Source: DASPKM01 sp035628135
Lineage (GTDB): Bacteria; Bacteroidota; Bacteroidia; Chitinophagales; Chitinophagaceae
Direction: 5' to 3'
Length of the DNA stretch: 64,000 nucleotides
Assembly (NCBI GenBank): GCA_035628135.1
Contig: DASPKM010000010.1
Span: forward strand, 868,001 to 932,000
Part shown: piece after piece, positions 11,401-20,700 of the stretch
Layout: every line of letters starts with the position of its first letter
Position numbering within the stretch: position 1 is the stretch's first letter
Notes under the pieces: generated by a model
The model's database searches: none
What the model was told of the DNA's origin: nothing
What the model saw: the letters and a program-made list of their open reading frames with translations, nothing else
Program-made: the position numbers and the translations under genes

Positions 11401-12660
11401 GCCCTGGATGAATTGCCTGATAAATTAAAGGAAGAGGAAAACTATCGACCGGTATTTGATTGCACCTGCGGATCGTACCGTATAGAATTGATAGCGCCTG
11501 CCGACATTGTAGCAGTTAACCCACAGTGTTATGCCAGCCGCGAAATGGTATGCGAAGCAGTGGAAAGGGCCAAATGCCTTATCAATTGCGAAGGCATGCA
11601 CCTGGTGGAACACATACTACTGAGGCCAAGAATAAATTGCGAAGGCCATTGCGATTGCCTGATACCCAATTGCCCGGACTACGATTGCGACGCGGTATGG
11701 AAAGAGACTGAAGAAAAAGACCCCTGCAAACCCGCGGGAAGCAACCCTTGCTTTGTGCCCGGCCTCGATCCCTACTCATGCATAGCAACGGTGGTATTGC
11801 CGGCATGGAGCAGCCGTTTCAGGAAACAGCCAAGCAGGGATTTGGTCGCGCGCATCCTGCAGCGCGAAGCGCCATCGCACATACTCCTGCGCATATTGTG
11901 GATGTCGCCCAAAGACTTTTTCGCTTTCGAAACACAATACAGGTCATGGCTGCGCTGGCTTGCGAGCAAGAAGGACCATTGCAACGGCCCGTTTGATCAA
12001 TGCGCATTCATAGATTTCTTGTTTAATACAAGATTAGATTGCTGGTGGCCGGATGATTATTGCCAACCGTGCAACGGCGAAGTCGTAACCGTTACGCCTT
12101 GCTCGGAATTGAACAACCAGGAAGACCGCGGCGCTACCTGCAGCACCACCATCAATGATATTTATTGCTGGACCACTCCCGATTGCTGTTACGAGCACCG
12201 CTATGTACAACTGAATGCCGCGCAGGAAGCGGAGAAAGTAAAGCTGATCCGCCGGCGTACCGCGCAGTATAAGGAACACCTGCAAGCCATTGCCCATCGC
12301 TGGCCCGAAGACAGGAATATAGGTCATGCGGTAAGCTTTATACAGGGGAATGCCGCAGATGAAACAGGTTTGCTAAGAGTGATCAAGAACCTGACGGACG
12401 AACTGAACGATGATACGCCTGAAAAGAACAAAGTATACAAAGAAGTATCCAATACCCTGCTGAACTTTTATTTGGACCGTAGCCTGCTCGACCAACACGA
12501 TCCGGCCAAACTAAGCGATATCAGGCGTACCATTCACAAACTGGCACTCGGGAATCGCGAGCTGGCCTCGGTACCCGAGCGCTGGAGCGAGCCCGAGCTG
12601 AAGACATTCGTGCATGAGAAAACATTGCAGGCGTTGAGGGGAATCTTTAAGAATAAATAG
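5464..12660 (+). CDS. Giant eCIS baseplate protein (Afp12-type) with internal repeat array, 2398 aa
   Basis: The N-terminus (residues about 10-330) has the baseplate signature WTDHNVHDPGITILELLCYA followed by LGYR, typical of the second large J-like wedge protein of Bacteroidota eCIS. The C-terminus (about 2040-2398) is cysteine-rich and includes a conserved-looking LPAWSSRF block followed by RD-VARIL-REAPSHI, then a helical end. Between them, about residues 570-1900 form a long array of repeated beta-hairpin plus helix units that resemble YegP/DUF1508 domains. A glutamine-rich linker (about 1433-1445) splits the array. The protein is roughly twice the size I would expect of this family, and the extra mass is the array. 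No separate tail-fibre gene is found next to it, so the array might serve as a surface-exposed module. It starts 14 nt after the previous gene. Confidence 0.82.
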   Translation: MPDNTSNTRSILKNDPAFEGLDFAAMRAEGINYVAELSGKIWTDHNVHDPGITILELLCYALIDLGYRTRMPAVDIFSRDPADQSEDDNFFTPAQILTCNPVTIMDYRKLLIDIKEVKNAWLEVNEDWIDCDGNTGQPTTLFAAATHPGGDQEQCKNFLNGLYKVYIELYKGPYTPQNLWTKKERDYIEGVVEKVRQTLMAHRNLCEDFVSITVLCKEKIGVCADIELNATADAEKVYVKIIETLKAFFSPDPKYYTLKQLLQKGKPIEEIFAGRPYLPESHGFVDTDELESIPFRKEIHVSDVYNALFAIEGIRTIRKLRLRKCGSGNDNTTPGECDWKHHIAWNHTTEFSLDCSGFRFSRNEMPVSVNEKKYKAFFDLNYSTSGKVLHQEQFDALDLPVPTGIYRPDLSHFYSIQNELPRVYGITEGGIPETASNERKAWALQLKGYLLFFDQLLSNYLSQLSQLRKLFAFKNSKKDANTYFSALPQHVPDLDKLLRFGNGEVDAKCKMGDKGSLQAIPVEKSILDDLIAQDKLKTSDIFNDFDNIQYVTAADRDAAIYTVIEDLQNRNFTVYTAAACEGNWFFYIYTSSDELALISQQYYACEKAAKLAAANIAYVGSFKEHYRRSTQNNSSLSTFHLELNLSGYAVYLQQMAEDKALYMERRKAFLDHLLSRFAESFTDFALLSFDSLQEQELKQRDLIKKGKFLANYDTLGRDRGKAYNYYINGWNTTNISGFEKRVQSFAGMEDCCGQTLCHFEVMEYTGQYYWNIAAAGKNIFKSNTLFDSPEEAADDLQDFLKALKEEGAYQPVEVPLHKAHALSIQYKEDAIAYPMFQQSADKARTVGAQLHQVITAAPAPDDIFVSSEVHRLQLFNDKGETVRRTVQSFQTLKQATSAAKQLVKKINEEDWEATAADETPKAKLDLKASKSDPYKLIDISHFAKHVTTCPDEYKWHLDNPSGDLVLTSERTYPSRQAGIEALLNELTDYEINQHAFRLHDEGGYRFELVGKDGSVLASSPVFADENARTAAIDFIIDFARKENANAQYTYHISQACHWQVQFGGGLVFRSEALLADPENALNTWRKDKRAFRAVENYIWDWDDQGLQQLSVKDDRNKVIARLLPRPQQQGLPEGIISIVQSALANRTFTVETVQIESGYGFRLHDNGHVLLSGYEVYNSRGAAFFNMLRALEKAGHESMYLKSGDEGNREFTFLLKNDESQFLAEHPVLYDNEKERDDVLQRTIEFLKAMRAPANAIKEPVRFTYNITSDEKLLLVSAQKFPTIREAAENANQILIQAGDADNYRFPRDPATGEYRVTLVGPGQWAAAAPGSYADEQIAEGIRNNIVEAVSQHLYSVQVTAFPDKWRFNLQLGIEPWRAQFQSTEEYESPELALQAYKKMAGDMTGLKIQRAEGRTQLVSKQKINKSNITANMQQLQQQQQIQAQAQVPAPVQEDATADAALAISQLLHQLSTTEDKRALQRMIKKDAMAEQGTWVYRVRHRDEYFAYHLDCNNTQDTDVLIKDLYDAVTHKPDYLLICLGGDIIYKRRDAAGEYHYHYTIKARNILYPGPCGQQELVLFISTQGYESPQDAEKAFNEQYLTVLKRASKSFNYGEDKYISLEETFFAPGDSCAQESSVVYVPKETLENYYGNDTAAAVDVLTELAKSYPIRLSGRGRYKFSLYDYKKKRSYFISAAYYDSPTEAMKAFMFLLVLVKNKKNYYIYCDPDTGNSFIVIREILLESNRRFLTEADAWGREGIEKLVAVSQTEGAFHIYNNPDDCCFSFFVACKSKIIHPCTYDTPATRDEALRKLYQGLSTYQVPELPVITVSADQQYYLVSYKGNSIAELPVPSGTQPTAGLCNATFFDFIEWLLKVTKLSPVTENGYLVLKDAEDPDKVWARVQGIAADDWKEMLIDMAIQFPFFRKDGHYYFRIPYPNTADDQSLADPCGCDEQLPPDPRDCYTAWIGGCYNTCEEAITALDELPDKLKEEENYRPVFDCTCGSYRIELIAPADIVAVNPQCYASREMVCEAVERAKCLINCEGMHLVEHILLRPRINCEGHCDCLIPNCPDYDCDAVWKETEEKDPCKPAGSNPCFVPGLDPYSCIATVVLPAWSSRFRKQPSRDLVARILQREAPSHILLRILWMSPKDFFAFETQYRSWLRWLASKKDHCNGPFDQCAFIDFLFNTRLDCWWPDDYCQPCNGEVVTVTPCSELNNQEDRGATCSTTINDIYCWTTPDCCYEHRYVQLNAAQEAEKVKLIRRRTAQYKEHLQAIAHRWPEDRNIGHAVSFIQGNAADETGLLRVIKNLTDELNDDTPEKNKVYKEVSNTLLNFYLDRSLLDQHDPAKLSDIRRTIHKLALGNRELASVPERWSEPELKTFVHEKTLQALRGIFKNK
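7170..11160 (+). repeat. Array of degenerate YegP/DUF1508-like units inside the giant baseplate gene
   Basis: Within the 2398-aa protein, units of about 40-60 residues recur. Each has a (Y/F)-x-(F/W/L)-x-(L/I) strand, a short turn with D/N/G, a second strand ending in S or T, an aromatic residue, and then a helix beginning with S/T-x-E-x-A. Examples start near residues 570, 768, 865, 953, 1004, 1049, 1159, 1262, 1380, 1678 and 1772. The clearest are YKWHLDNPSGDLVLTSE and YRFELVGKDGSVLASS. The plan resembles YegP/DUF1508 domains. The units are too diverged for direct DNA repeats, so the array is old. Confidence 0.6.
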
Positions 12661-12673
12661 ATAAAACAGTTGC

Positions 12674-14263
12674 ATGCAGCATACTATCAGGAAACAAATA
12701 ATAGATCTGTGGGTGCACAATAAGCTGGATGCGCGGGCATTGCAACAACGGGTGAGCGACCGTTTCTGGATCGACATCGTTCCCGTGCTTGAAGAATATT
12801 TCGACAAAATTGCGGATGCTGAAACCACGGTGAAGATCGAGCGGCTGGAGATTGATCTCGGACTTATCTCAGAAGAAATGATCGACCGCGGTGAATGGGG
12901 AGCGCTGTTCCGGGAGAAACTGGAACTTCAGTTCCAGGAGAAGATGATGGATGTCACGTTGGAGCATGGAGGTATCATGATACCACACGTTGACAATGCG
13001 TTTGCGCAATGGCTGTATTTTATCGAACACGGGCACCTGCCCTGGAATGCGGGCCGGCCCTCGGAACAATGGTTCAGCCAGGTGCTGGAATCGCTTGCCG
13101 GCAATTACAACAGCGCTGCCGCAATAAGAAAATTATTGGCGGATAACACAATAGCTGCGGAACGTATAGTGCTGCACCATTCGCCTGAATTTCTTTCGCA
13201 CCTTGTGGAATTGCTTACAGCAGAAAATCAAAGTACGCTGCCGGCGGCGGTGCGGGAATTGGCGGCCTGGCTGCACACTATCAACATGCGGTATTCAGCA
13301 ACTACAAGCCTTACACCTAAGGCCATTGAACGGAAAGCCTGGATTAAGATATTACAAAAAGCATCCACGGAGCAAGCGAAACACTGCACAAGCGATATTA
13401 TAACGTTTTTGATCATGCGCTGGCTTCAGTTTACCCGGGAGTCGTTGAGCGCGTTGATACGGCTGCAGCCTTTGCAGCAAGTCCTTACGCACATTGAACC
13501 TGTTGTGGCTGCTATTCTTAAAGGTGCGTCAGACATGGAATTGCGCGGCCCGGAAAATAAGCATGCTACGCCGGAAACACCGGTTTCACAAGACCGAAAG
13601 GAAAATACAAACGCTCCTTTGCAAGAAGAAGCCGGCAAGGAACAGCAAGCCCGAAAGGAACCCACAACTGAATTGCCGGAACACACGGCGACACAAATAT
13701 CGTCCAGGCTCAGAAAGGAAAAGGTAAGCGAAGATCCTCTGATGCAGGAGCAGATTATACCCGGCGAGGGCATATATATAACTCATGCCGGATTGATCCT
13801 GCTGCATCCCTTCATACATACACTGTTTAAAAAACTGGAATACGTAAAGGAGGGAAAATTTATAGATGAAGCCATGCAGGAACGCGCCGTGTGCCTCTTG
13901 CACGAACTGGCAACAGGCACGCCATTGCAAGAGTACGACCTGGTAATAGAAAAGCTGCTCTGCGCCTGGCCCATGCATCTGCCGGTTGATACCAGCATAG
14001 AGCTTACCAACTTAGAAAAAGAAGAAGCGCAAAACCTGCTGCTCGCTGCCATAGAACAATGGCCGATACTAAGAAATACAACTCCGCCCGCTTTGCAGGA
14101 AACCTTTTTGCAACGTGGGGGGAAATTGGAGTTTAGGAATGGCAAATGGTACCTGCAAGTTGAAAAAATACCGGTAGACATTTTATTATCCCATTTACCA
14201 TGGATGATCAGCATGATCAAACTGCCATGGATGAAAGAACTGCTGATGGTGGAATGGACGTAA
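12674..14263 (+). CDS. eCIS tape-measure-type protein (CIS_TMP family), 529 aa
   Basis: The N-terminal 100 residues match the family annotated as contractile injection system tape measure protein: a HTIRKQIIDLWV helix, an RVSDRFWIDIVPVLEEYFD segment and an IERLEIDLG strand. The middle is helical. A low-complexity E/T/Q/K-rich linker covers about residues 280-350. The last 170 residues form a second conserved unit (ITHAGLILLHPFIHTLFKKL, then later W-MSMIKLPWMK). In AFP-type particles this protein is thought to set sheath-tube length or to cap the baseplate. It starts 13 nt after the giant baseplate gene and is followed after 16 nt by the first cargo gene. At 529 aa it is short for a true tape measure, so the literal ruler role is uncertain. 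Confidence 0.8.
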   Translation: MQHTIRKQIIDLWVHNKLDARALQQRVSDRFWIDIVPVLEEYFDKIADAETTVKIERLEIDLGLISEEMIDRGEWGALFREKLELQFQEKMMDVTLEHGGIMIPHVDNAFAQWLYFIEHGHLPWNAGRPSEQWFSQVLESLAGNYNSAAAIRKLLADNTIAAERIVLHHSPEFLSHLVELLTAENQSTLPAAVRELAAWLHTINMRYSATTSLTPKAIERKAWIKILQKASTEQAKHCTSDIITFLIMRWLQFTRESLSALIRLQPLQQVLTHIEPVVAAILKGASDMELRGPENKHATPETPVSQDRKENTNAPLQEEAGKEQQARKEPTTELPEHTATQISSRLRKEKVSEDPLMQEQIIPGEGIYITHAGLILLHPFIHTLFKKLEYVKEGKFIDEAMQERAVCLLHELATGTPLQEYDLVIEKLLCAWPMHLPVDTSIELTNLEKEEAQNLLLAAIEQWPILRNTTPPALQETFLQRGGKLEFRNGKWYLQVEKIPVDILLSHLPWMISMIKLPWMKELLMVEWT

Positions 14264-14279
14264 AACACGGACAATTTGA

Positions 14280-17200
14280 ATGAAAGCTGTTCAAACCAAG
14301 ACGGCAACAGCGGCCTCACCGGCTTCGGCAACACTGGCCAAAGCCGAGGCGCCCTTCTTTAGTAAAGGAGGCGCGGAGGATTTTTTTCATTCCAAAACAA
14401 CCGATCCTTTCTTCTCCAATAATACTGCTGCCATTCCTGTTCAGGCCAAGCTCAGCGTGGGCAAGCCCGGTGACCGCTATGAACGCGAGGCCGATGCGAT
14501 GGCCGACAAAGTTGTGCAGCGTATGAGCGAGCCTGAAAATACCCTGCAACGGTCAGAAGAACCGCTTGCCGGCAACATAACGCCCGTTGTTCAATTGAAA
14601 TGCAAGGAATGCGAGCAAGAAGAAAAATTGCAAAAGCAGGAAGAAGACCGGCAAATAAAAGCTCCTGAAAACCTGCCAATGCCAACGGAAAAGCAGGAAG
14701 AAGGCGAACCCCTGCAACGCAAGGCCATATTCGAAAGCGAAGAAGAAATGCCCCTGCAGGCCAAAGCGTGTGAAGATAAGGCGCCAGCTGAAAAGCTCGC
14801 GGAAGTTGAACCTGTTGATGCACTGCCGGTACAAGCCAAATGCGCCGAGTGCGAAAAGGAAGAACAGGAAGAAAACCTGCAAAAGCAGGATGAAGAGCAA
14901 AAAGAAGCAGCGCCGGCGCAGGAACAAAAGCCGATGGAGCCACAGGAAGAGGATGAACAAATGCAGCGCAAGGCAATTTTTGAAAGCAATGAAGAAGCGC
15001 CGGTACAAACGAAGGCCGCGCACGACAATGCTGCCTGCGCCACCAATATAGAAAGCACTGCAAAACCAATCATTCAAAGCAAGTGCAAGGAATGCGAGGA
15101 AGAAGAAAAAGCACAGGAAGAAGATGCCGGGAAAGAGCAGGAAGAGCAATTGCAGCGCAAAGCAATTTTTGAAAGCAACGAAGAAAAGCACGTACAACAG
15201 AAGGCCGATCCATCCAAAGAGAATCTTGCGCCTGTAAAGGTTCAAGCACCTGAACCAACGCCACCCGCGCCTAAAAAAGTGCAGCCTGTAGCTGCTACTG
15301 CCCCGGTAACCATCCAGGCCGAGCAGAATACCGAAATGGAAGAAGAGAAGCAGGAAGACAAAGACAACGGTGAGGTGGTGCAAAAGAAACCAGTGTTCGA
15401 CGGCGGTAAAAACAATGCGCCCTCCATGGAACACCGCTTGTCGACTTCGAAGGGCGGTGGTCAGTCGTTACCTGAGGAAACGCGGTCGAAAATGGAAGGA
15501 AGCTTCGGTGCGGATTTCTCGCAGGTTAAAGTGCACACCAACAGCACGGCTGTGCAACTTAGCAAGGACCTGAACGCACACGCATTTACTCACGGTAACG
15601 ATATTTATTTCAATGAAGGAAAATATGATCCTTCCAGCAAGGATGGCAGCCGCCTGCTGGCGCATGAACTCACGCACACCATCCAGCAGGGCGCGTCTGC
15701 CAGCGTGCAGCGGTCTTCCCAGGTACCTGATATTCAAAAGATAGATGATGCGCCCGAGAACGTGAGGAGAGACGTGAACCGCGAAGCCAACAGGTCGTAC
15801 AACAATGTTGTCACCAATTTCAACAACGGCATTTCATTGTTCCAGAACTGGTATTTTACCAAGGATGAAGGCGAGCGTCCATTGTTTGGTGAAATATCCG
15901 ATGTCATCAAGGATGCGGCAGGGCAGGTTACCAATACTTCTACCGTGATCGGTGCAAAGATCGCTCCTGTATTTTGGAAGGGCGCGAGTGCGGTAGTGCA
16001 GGAACGCAGGGGATTTATTACTTCGTTAACGGCCGTTATCCGGGATTTTTCTGCTGAAGTTCGTTCAACCCTTACCGATAAAACCGCTGAGATAGTTGAA
16101 ACCACCGACAGCGCAGGGTGGGCAAGCATTTCGCAAACACACAGCGCCAATGGCAATTGGATAGAAATGCTTACACAGAAAGGCCTTCCGGCACCCAGTC
16201 TTACCAACCTGCAACAGCATTTACTAAGCGAGTTGATATTTAGATACAACAGGTGGGAGTTGCGCCAGCATTCTCTTGCCTACCAGGGCATTCACAGTAT
16301 GGCCGATCCTCATTTGCACCAGATGCGCGCAGGCGCAGAGGCCGAGGCGCAGCGGTTGATTGCACACCCGCGCATAAACCTCGGAGACGTCATATTCTCG
16401 CTGCCCGACCAGGAATTGATCGGCCGGCAAAGCACCAAGCCATTCAAAAATGAATATACTATTGGACAGGCGGGATTAAGCGTGCCCATTTTTACGGGCT
16501 TGGGCGTGGGCGTGAATGGAAGCCTTAAAGCAGGTTACGATATGGGCGCCAGCTTTGGGCCGATTAAATTCACGCACCTGCAATTCGGGTTCAGCTATAC
16601 CCAGGCGCCGATTATGTTCAGCCTGCTCGGCGGATTACTGCTTATCAATGGTTTGACGGGACTGCAATCAATATCCCGACTATATGGCACGCGCTTCAGG
16701 GCCACTGGTCAACTGGAGGTTCCCGCGGAAGCAAGCGCCAAGTTGTACGTGGCTGCGGCCCTTGGGATAGGGCTAGAAATTGGAATACCCAATATCATTT
16801 CGGCAAATGTTGCGGGAATAGAGGGATCGTTCAGGGCCGAATTTGGAGCCGGCTTACAGGCAGGCGTAAACGTACCGCTTGATATAATCATTGACCGCGG
16901 CAACATGAGCTTCTCGCATGCAGTAAGCGCAAGGCTCGGCGCTAATGTAGGATTTAAGGTTACAGGCGGCATCAAGGCACACTTCCTTACACTTGATTGG
17001 GAAAAGCGTTGGGATATACTCAACCTGGCCTGGAGCAGGAAGTGGGAGTTCGACAGGAACATGAACCTCATTTACATGAACGGACTGCAGGGCGATCCTG
17101 AAAAAACATTCAGCCTGGAGAACTTCATTCATTCTGTTTCGGAATTGGTAGAGCTCGGCAACCAGATCATGAACGCAACCAGTGATACCCCAGCCCCAGG

Positions 17201-17792
17201 TGGTGGCGGTACCGCGCCTCCTGCTCCTGGATCCGGCGGAGCTCCCAACCCGAGCGGGCACCTGAACCTAAGATGGCCCAAGCCCCCGTCGGCAAATTAT
17301 CCTGCAATATACCTTACTACAAGAGGAGAAACCAGGAGCCAGCGCGTGCTACGCGATTTATTTGAGTCGGGGCAAACACGCAATATTGAAAAGTTCACCA
17401 TCCATGAAAAGAAGTTCATGCCCGCCAACGAAGCCGAACTGGGAATAAACGAGGAGTTTCAAATCTTCGAAGGGAAAGATGTAGGTCCCTTATCACTTAC
17501 CGGCACGCCGGGCGGCAAAAAAATAAACGACCTGGTAAGGGAGTACGGCATCGATCCAACGCAACAGAATGGCGACCATGTTTATGAAATTCAACTCGGC
17601 GGCATCGATTCGCTGGTGAACCTGTGGCCATTGGATGCGTCGGTAAACTCAAGTGGTGGATCGAGGCTCGCCAGGGCACAGGTGACCGAGGCATCTACCG
17701 GCCATGTATTCACCATCGATTTCCTGAAGAGAGTAATAGCTCATTATCCCGGAACAAACTATTTCTTCATCATCAGAGGTTTTGAGGCTTAG
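14280..17792 (+). CDS. eCIS-core (DUF4157) putative effector with HNH-like C-terminus, 1170 aa
   Basis: The N-terminus carries several FF dipeptides followed by VQAK (residues about 27-60), then a Glu/Lys/Gln-rich stretch with three CxxC pairs (C108/C111, C188/C191, C269/C272). The eCIS-core DUF4157 domain spans about 384-477 and includes the HELTH motif at 462-466. A helical region follows, then a glycine-rich, strand-like region (about 725-890) that could interact with membranes. The last about 150 residues look like a toxin: GDHVYEIQLGG at 1098-1108, then N1114 and N1123 resemble the DH...N...N pattern of HNH/endonuclease VII nucleases. The product is probably loaded into the particle and delivered. 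The HELTH motif is a family hallmark and may not mean protease activity. The DNA target is inferred only. Confidence 0.82.
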   Translation: MKAVQTKTATAASPASATLAKAEAPFFSKGGAEDFFHSKTTDPFFSNNTAAIPVQAKLSVGKPGDRYEREADAMADKVVQRMSEPENTLQRSEEPLAGNITPVVQLKCKECEQEEKLQKQEEDRQIKAPENLPMPTEKQEEGEPLQRKAIFESEEEMPLQAKACEDKAPAEKLAEVEPVDALPVQAKCAECEKEEQEENLQKQDEEQKEAAPAQEQKPMEPQEEDEQMQRKAIFESNEEAPVQTKAAHDNAACATNIESTAKPIIQSKCKECEEEEKAQEEDAGKEQEEQLQRKAIFESNEEKHVQQKADPSKENLAPVKVQAPEPTPPAPKKVQPVAATAPVTIQAEQNTEMEEEKQEDKDNGEVVQKKPVFDGGKNNAPSMEHRLSTSKGGGQSLPEETRSKMEGSFGADFSQVKVHTNSTAVQLSKDLNAHAFTHGNDIYFNEGKYDPSSKDGSRLLAHELTHTIQQGASASVQRSSQVPDIQKIDDAPENVRRDVNREANRSYNNVVTNFNNGISLFQNWYFTKDEGERPLFGEISDVIKDAAGQVTNTSTVIGAKIAPVFWKGASAVVQERRGFITSLTAVIRDFSAEVRSTLTDKTAEIVETTDSAGWASISQTHSANGNWIEMLTQKGLPAPSLTNLQQHLLSELIFRYNRWELRQHSLAYQGIHSMADPHLHQMRAGAEAEAQRLIAHPRINLGDVIFSLPDQELIGRQSTKPFKNEYTIGQAGLSVPIFTGLGVGVNGSLKAGYDMGASFGPIKFTHLQFGFSYTQAPIMFSLLGGLLLINGLTGLQSISRLYGTRFRATGQLEVPAEASAKLYVAAALGIGLEIGIPNIISANVAGIEGSFRAEFGAGLQAGVNVPLDIIIDRGNMSFSHAVSARLGANVGFKVTGGIKAHFLTLDWEKRWDILNLAWSRKWEFDRNMNLIYMNGLQGDPEKTFSLENFIHSVSELVELGNQIMNATSDTPAPGGGGTAPPAPGSGGAPNPSGHLNLRWPKPPSANYPAIYLTTRGETRSQRVLRDLFESGQTRNIEKFTIHEKKFMPANEAELGINEEFQIFEGKDVGPLSLTGTPGGKKINDLVREYGIDPTQQNGDHVYEIQLGGIDSLVNLWPLDASVNSSGGSRLARAQVTEASTGHVFTIDFLKRVIAHYPGTNYFFIIRGFEA
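14715..15200 (+). repeat. Three-copy internal repeat in the leader of the 1170-aa effector
   Basis: The block QRKAIFES(E/N)EE occurs three times, at residues 146, 229 and 292, each followed by VQ/LQ-x-KA. CxxC pairs with the pattern KC(K/A)EC precede each copy by about 23-41 residues. Spacing between copies is 83 and 63 residues, so a unit of about 60-80 residues has been duplicated and then diverged. The QRK/VQAK words match the leader words seen in the other cargo proteins of the operon. Confidence 0.75.
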
Positions 17793-17794
17793 GT

Positions 17795-20700
17795 ATGTCG
17801 AAACACAGCTTCTCACGATATTACAAAAGCATTACCGCAAACGAGGAACAACCTCAGGCCCAACCTTTTTTTGGAAATCAATTGTCTCCTATTCACCGTC
17901 CCAACAAACCTGCATTTTTCCAGGCAAAACATAAAGCAGGTTCGGTTATACAAAAACGTTGTACATCCTGTGAAGATGAAGACAAACTACAGAAAAAAGA
18001 AGCTGAGCGCAGCGATACCGCTGTAAATCCAGCAACCATCGAAAACCGGTTGCAGGATCTGGCAGGCAAAGGCCAGCCCATGCCGCAGCCCGTGCTGAAC
18101 AACATGGAATCATCGTTCGGTACGGATTTCAGTGAGGTGAGCATCCACACCGATGACGAGGCCGCCGAAATGAACCAGGGCCTCGGCGCACAAGCATTCA
18201 CCAGCGGCAACGATATTTATTTCAATAAGGGAAAATACAATCCAGGCTCGGATGAAGGCAAACAGTTGCTGGCGCATGAGCTCACGCATACCATACAACA
18301 AGGCGGCGCTGTAAATGGCAAGGCCCCGCACAATGCCGGCACCGTTCAGCGCGAAGAAGAACACGATTGCGATAAGAAAGATGAAAAGAAAGAAGGCAGC
18401 AAGGAAGAAGCCAAGGCCAATGAAACCACGGAATCGAAAGGACATTGCATTGTAACGGACAAACCTGTTGACCAACCTGCAGAGGACCAGGAAGAACCCG
18501 ATGAAGAAGAAAAGCCGGCGGACATCGAAGCCAATGCAGGCGCGGGTGTAGATGAAAGGCAAAGCCACGCACCTCCCGCAGAGGAAGGCGCTCCTGATAA
18601 AGAGAAAAACGTACAGGAAAAAACAAAAGATCAACAACCTCCCGGTCCTTGCGATCCGCAGCCGGGCAAACCAGGTGCTGCACAAAGTGGAGGAAGTGCA
18701 GCAAAAACGGGCGGAGCTCCTGCCCAGGGTGGTGGCAAAGGGGGTGGACAAGCGGCCGCCCCCACAGCCGCGCCCGCCGCACCAGGAGCGGCGCCCGGCG
18801 GCGATGCCGGCAAGGACTCACCCCAAGGCACAACCGAAGACGGCGAAAAGCCGGCCGGAAAAGGCGAAGGCAAGGCCGCATCGCCCGGAGGCGAAACAGA
18901 TTTTCTGCAGAATATCGCCGCACAAGGGGTGTCGCCGCTTGTGCAACCCGATGGCCTTGGCGAAGCAGCCAGTCCCGCATTGAAAACACAGCGCGACGAA
19001 GTGATGATGAACGAGCAATCCGCATCGGCATCGCTGGATGGAAAGGATAGCGCGGTCAGCCAGCTGATGGGACAGGGCGTTCGCTATATGCGTCCGCCAA
19101 CAGCTAAAGGCGAAGAGGGTGAGAAGGCCGTAAAGGATTATGATAATTCAACATCGCTGGCCAATACCTTCCTGAAAGAAACGGGCCGCCGCGTGCACGA
19201 ATTCATTAACCAGGGCAAGAGCACCGCGGCCAACTTCCGACAGCAACGGCAGGATGCCAGGCAAACACTCCAGGATGAGATCACCACGCGCAGAAACGAA
19301 ACCAAGAGTGAATTCGCACGCTTGCGCGGTTCAGCCAATGCAAAGGCCAACGCCGCTTTAAAAGCGGTTGAAGCGAGGTACAACAAAACGGTAGCGCAGG
19401 TAAACGTGAAGTTCATCCTCAGCAACCTGGCCCTGACGCTCGCAAAAATGCTTGCACAGCCGAAGCTCGATAAAGCGCTTCAAACCCAGCTTACTAAACT
19501 GGACGATGTATATAGTACCGGTTATGACAACCTCATTGACACCGGTGACGAAATGGGCCGCGACGCCGAAAGCCGCGCCGAACAACACGCCGCATCGTAC
19601 AGAAGGGCCGAAGGCGCCAGCCCCGAGGTGCAATACAAAGTGCAGAATGAAGTAAAGGACGGTTTCTGGGATGGATACCTTACCTACAACCGCTACATGG
19701 CAAGGGCCGACTCTGCAAAAGAAACCGGTAAGCAGTATAAGGAAGGAATGGAAAAGCAGGCCCAGGCGCAGGCCGATGACATGATGTGCGGTAAATCCGT
19801 AGACATAGAAGTTGTAAATACCATTAGCGCGGAAGGACACAAAACACTGCAATGCACATACGATAATGCCGTAAAAGCAGTTACCCGCAACCGCGATGCA
19901 GCGTTGATGCAGGCATCGCATGCGCGCCAGGAACTTACCAAGGCAATTAAGAATTCACAAAAAGCAACCATTACGCAGCTGCGTGAAAAAGAAGCGGCGC
20001 AACTGCAATTGATAAATGATTACGGCATCAGGCAGGCAATGGCAATAGAAAGGGACATTGCTTCGGCCATTAATTCATTCGTAACCGGTGTAACGGAAGC
20101 TGCCGCAAAAGTGCTGGAACTGCTCACAGGATTTACTACGCAATCCGCAACCAGCCAGGCTCCCGCTCCATTGGAATTGAACAAGGAATTGCGTGGAATG
20201 CAGGGACAGGTAAACACTGCGCTTGGCCAGGCATCCGGAGCACTCAATACCAGCGCCACCGGAACAGAAGGACATGTGGACAATACAACCGGCAAATCGC
20301 AAACCGCGCTTGCGCAGCTTTGCGCCGAAGGATTGGCGGATGCCAATGTATTGTATACCGAATTTGAATCATCCATCGGTACGCTCACTGCCAATGTACA
20401 CACTACATACAATGAATTATGGACAACGGTATCCGAAGCCATCGATGGTGAAACTACCAATGGCACCACTCAGATCGCCGCAATTGTTACTGCCATTACC
20501 GGCTTGTACGAAAAACTGAATACCGGCCTCGAAAAAAGGTTTGCTGAAAGCAACGCCAGCATGCGCAAAGGAATGCAGACAAGCCTGAACGATGATTTCG
20601 ACAACAAGGTTTGCGTGGAGGCGGAGAAAGCAGCTGAAAATGTTCAACCGTGGTGGAAGGATGTGCTGAAAGTGATATTGATCATTATAGTGATTGTGGT

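Noticed and set aside
14553..15434. 293-codon minus-strand open frame, very rich in Phe and Leu, opposite the effector leader
   Set aside because: The hydrophobic look comes from reading the antisense of GAA/AAG/CAG codons; it is not a membrane protein gene.
15663..15677. HELTH motif as proof that the DUF4157 proteins are metalloproteases
   Set aside because: The motif is a family hallmark, but the third zinc ligand is not evident and the domain is mainly linked to eCIS cargo; protease function is left open.
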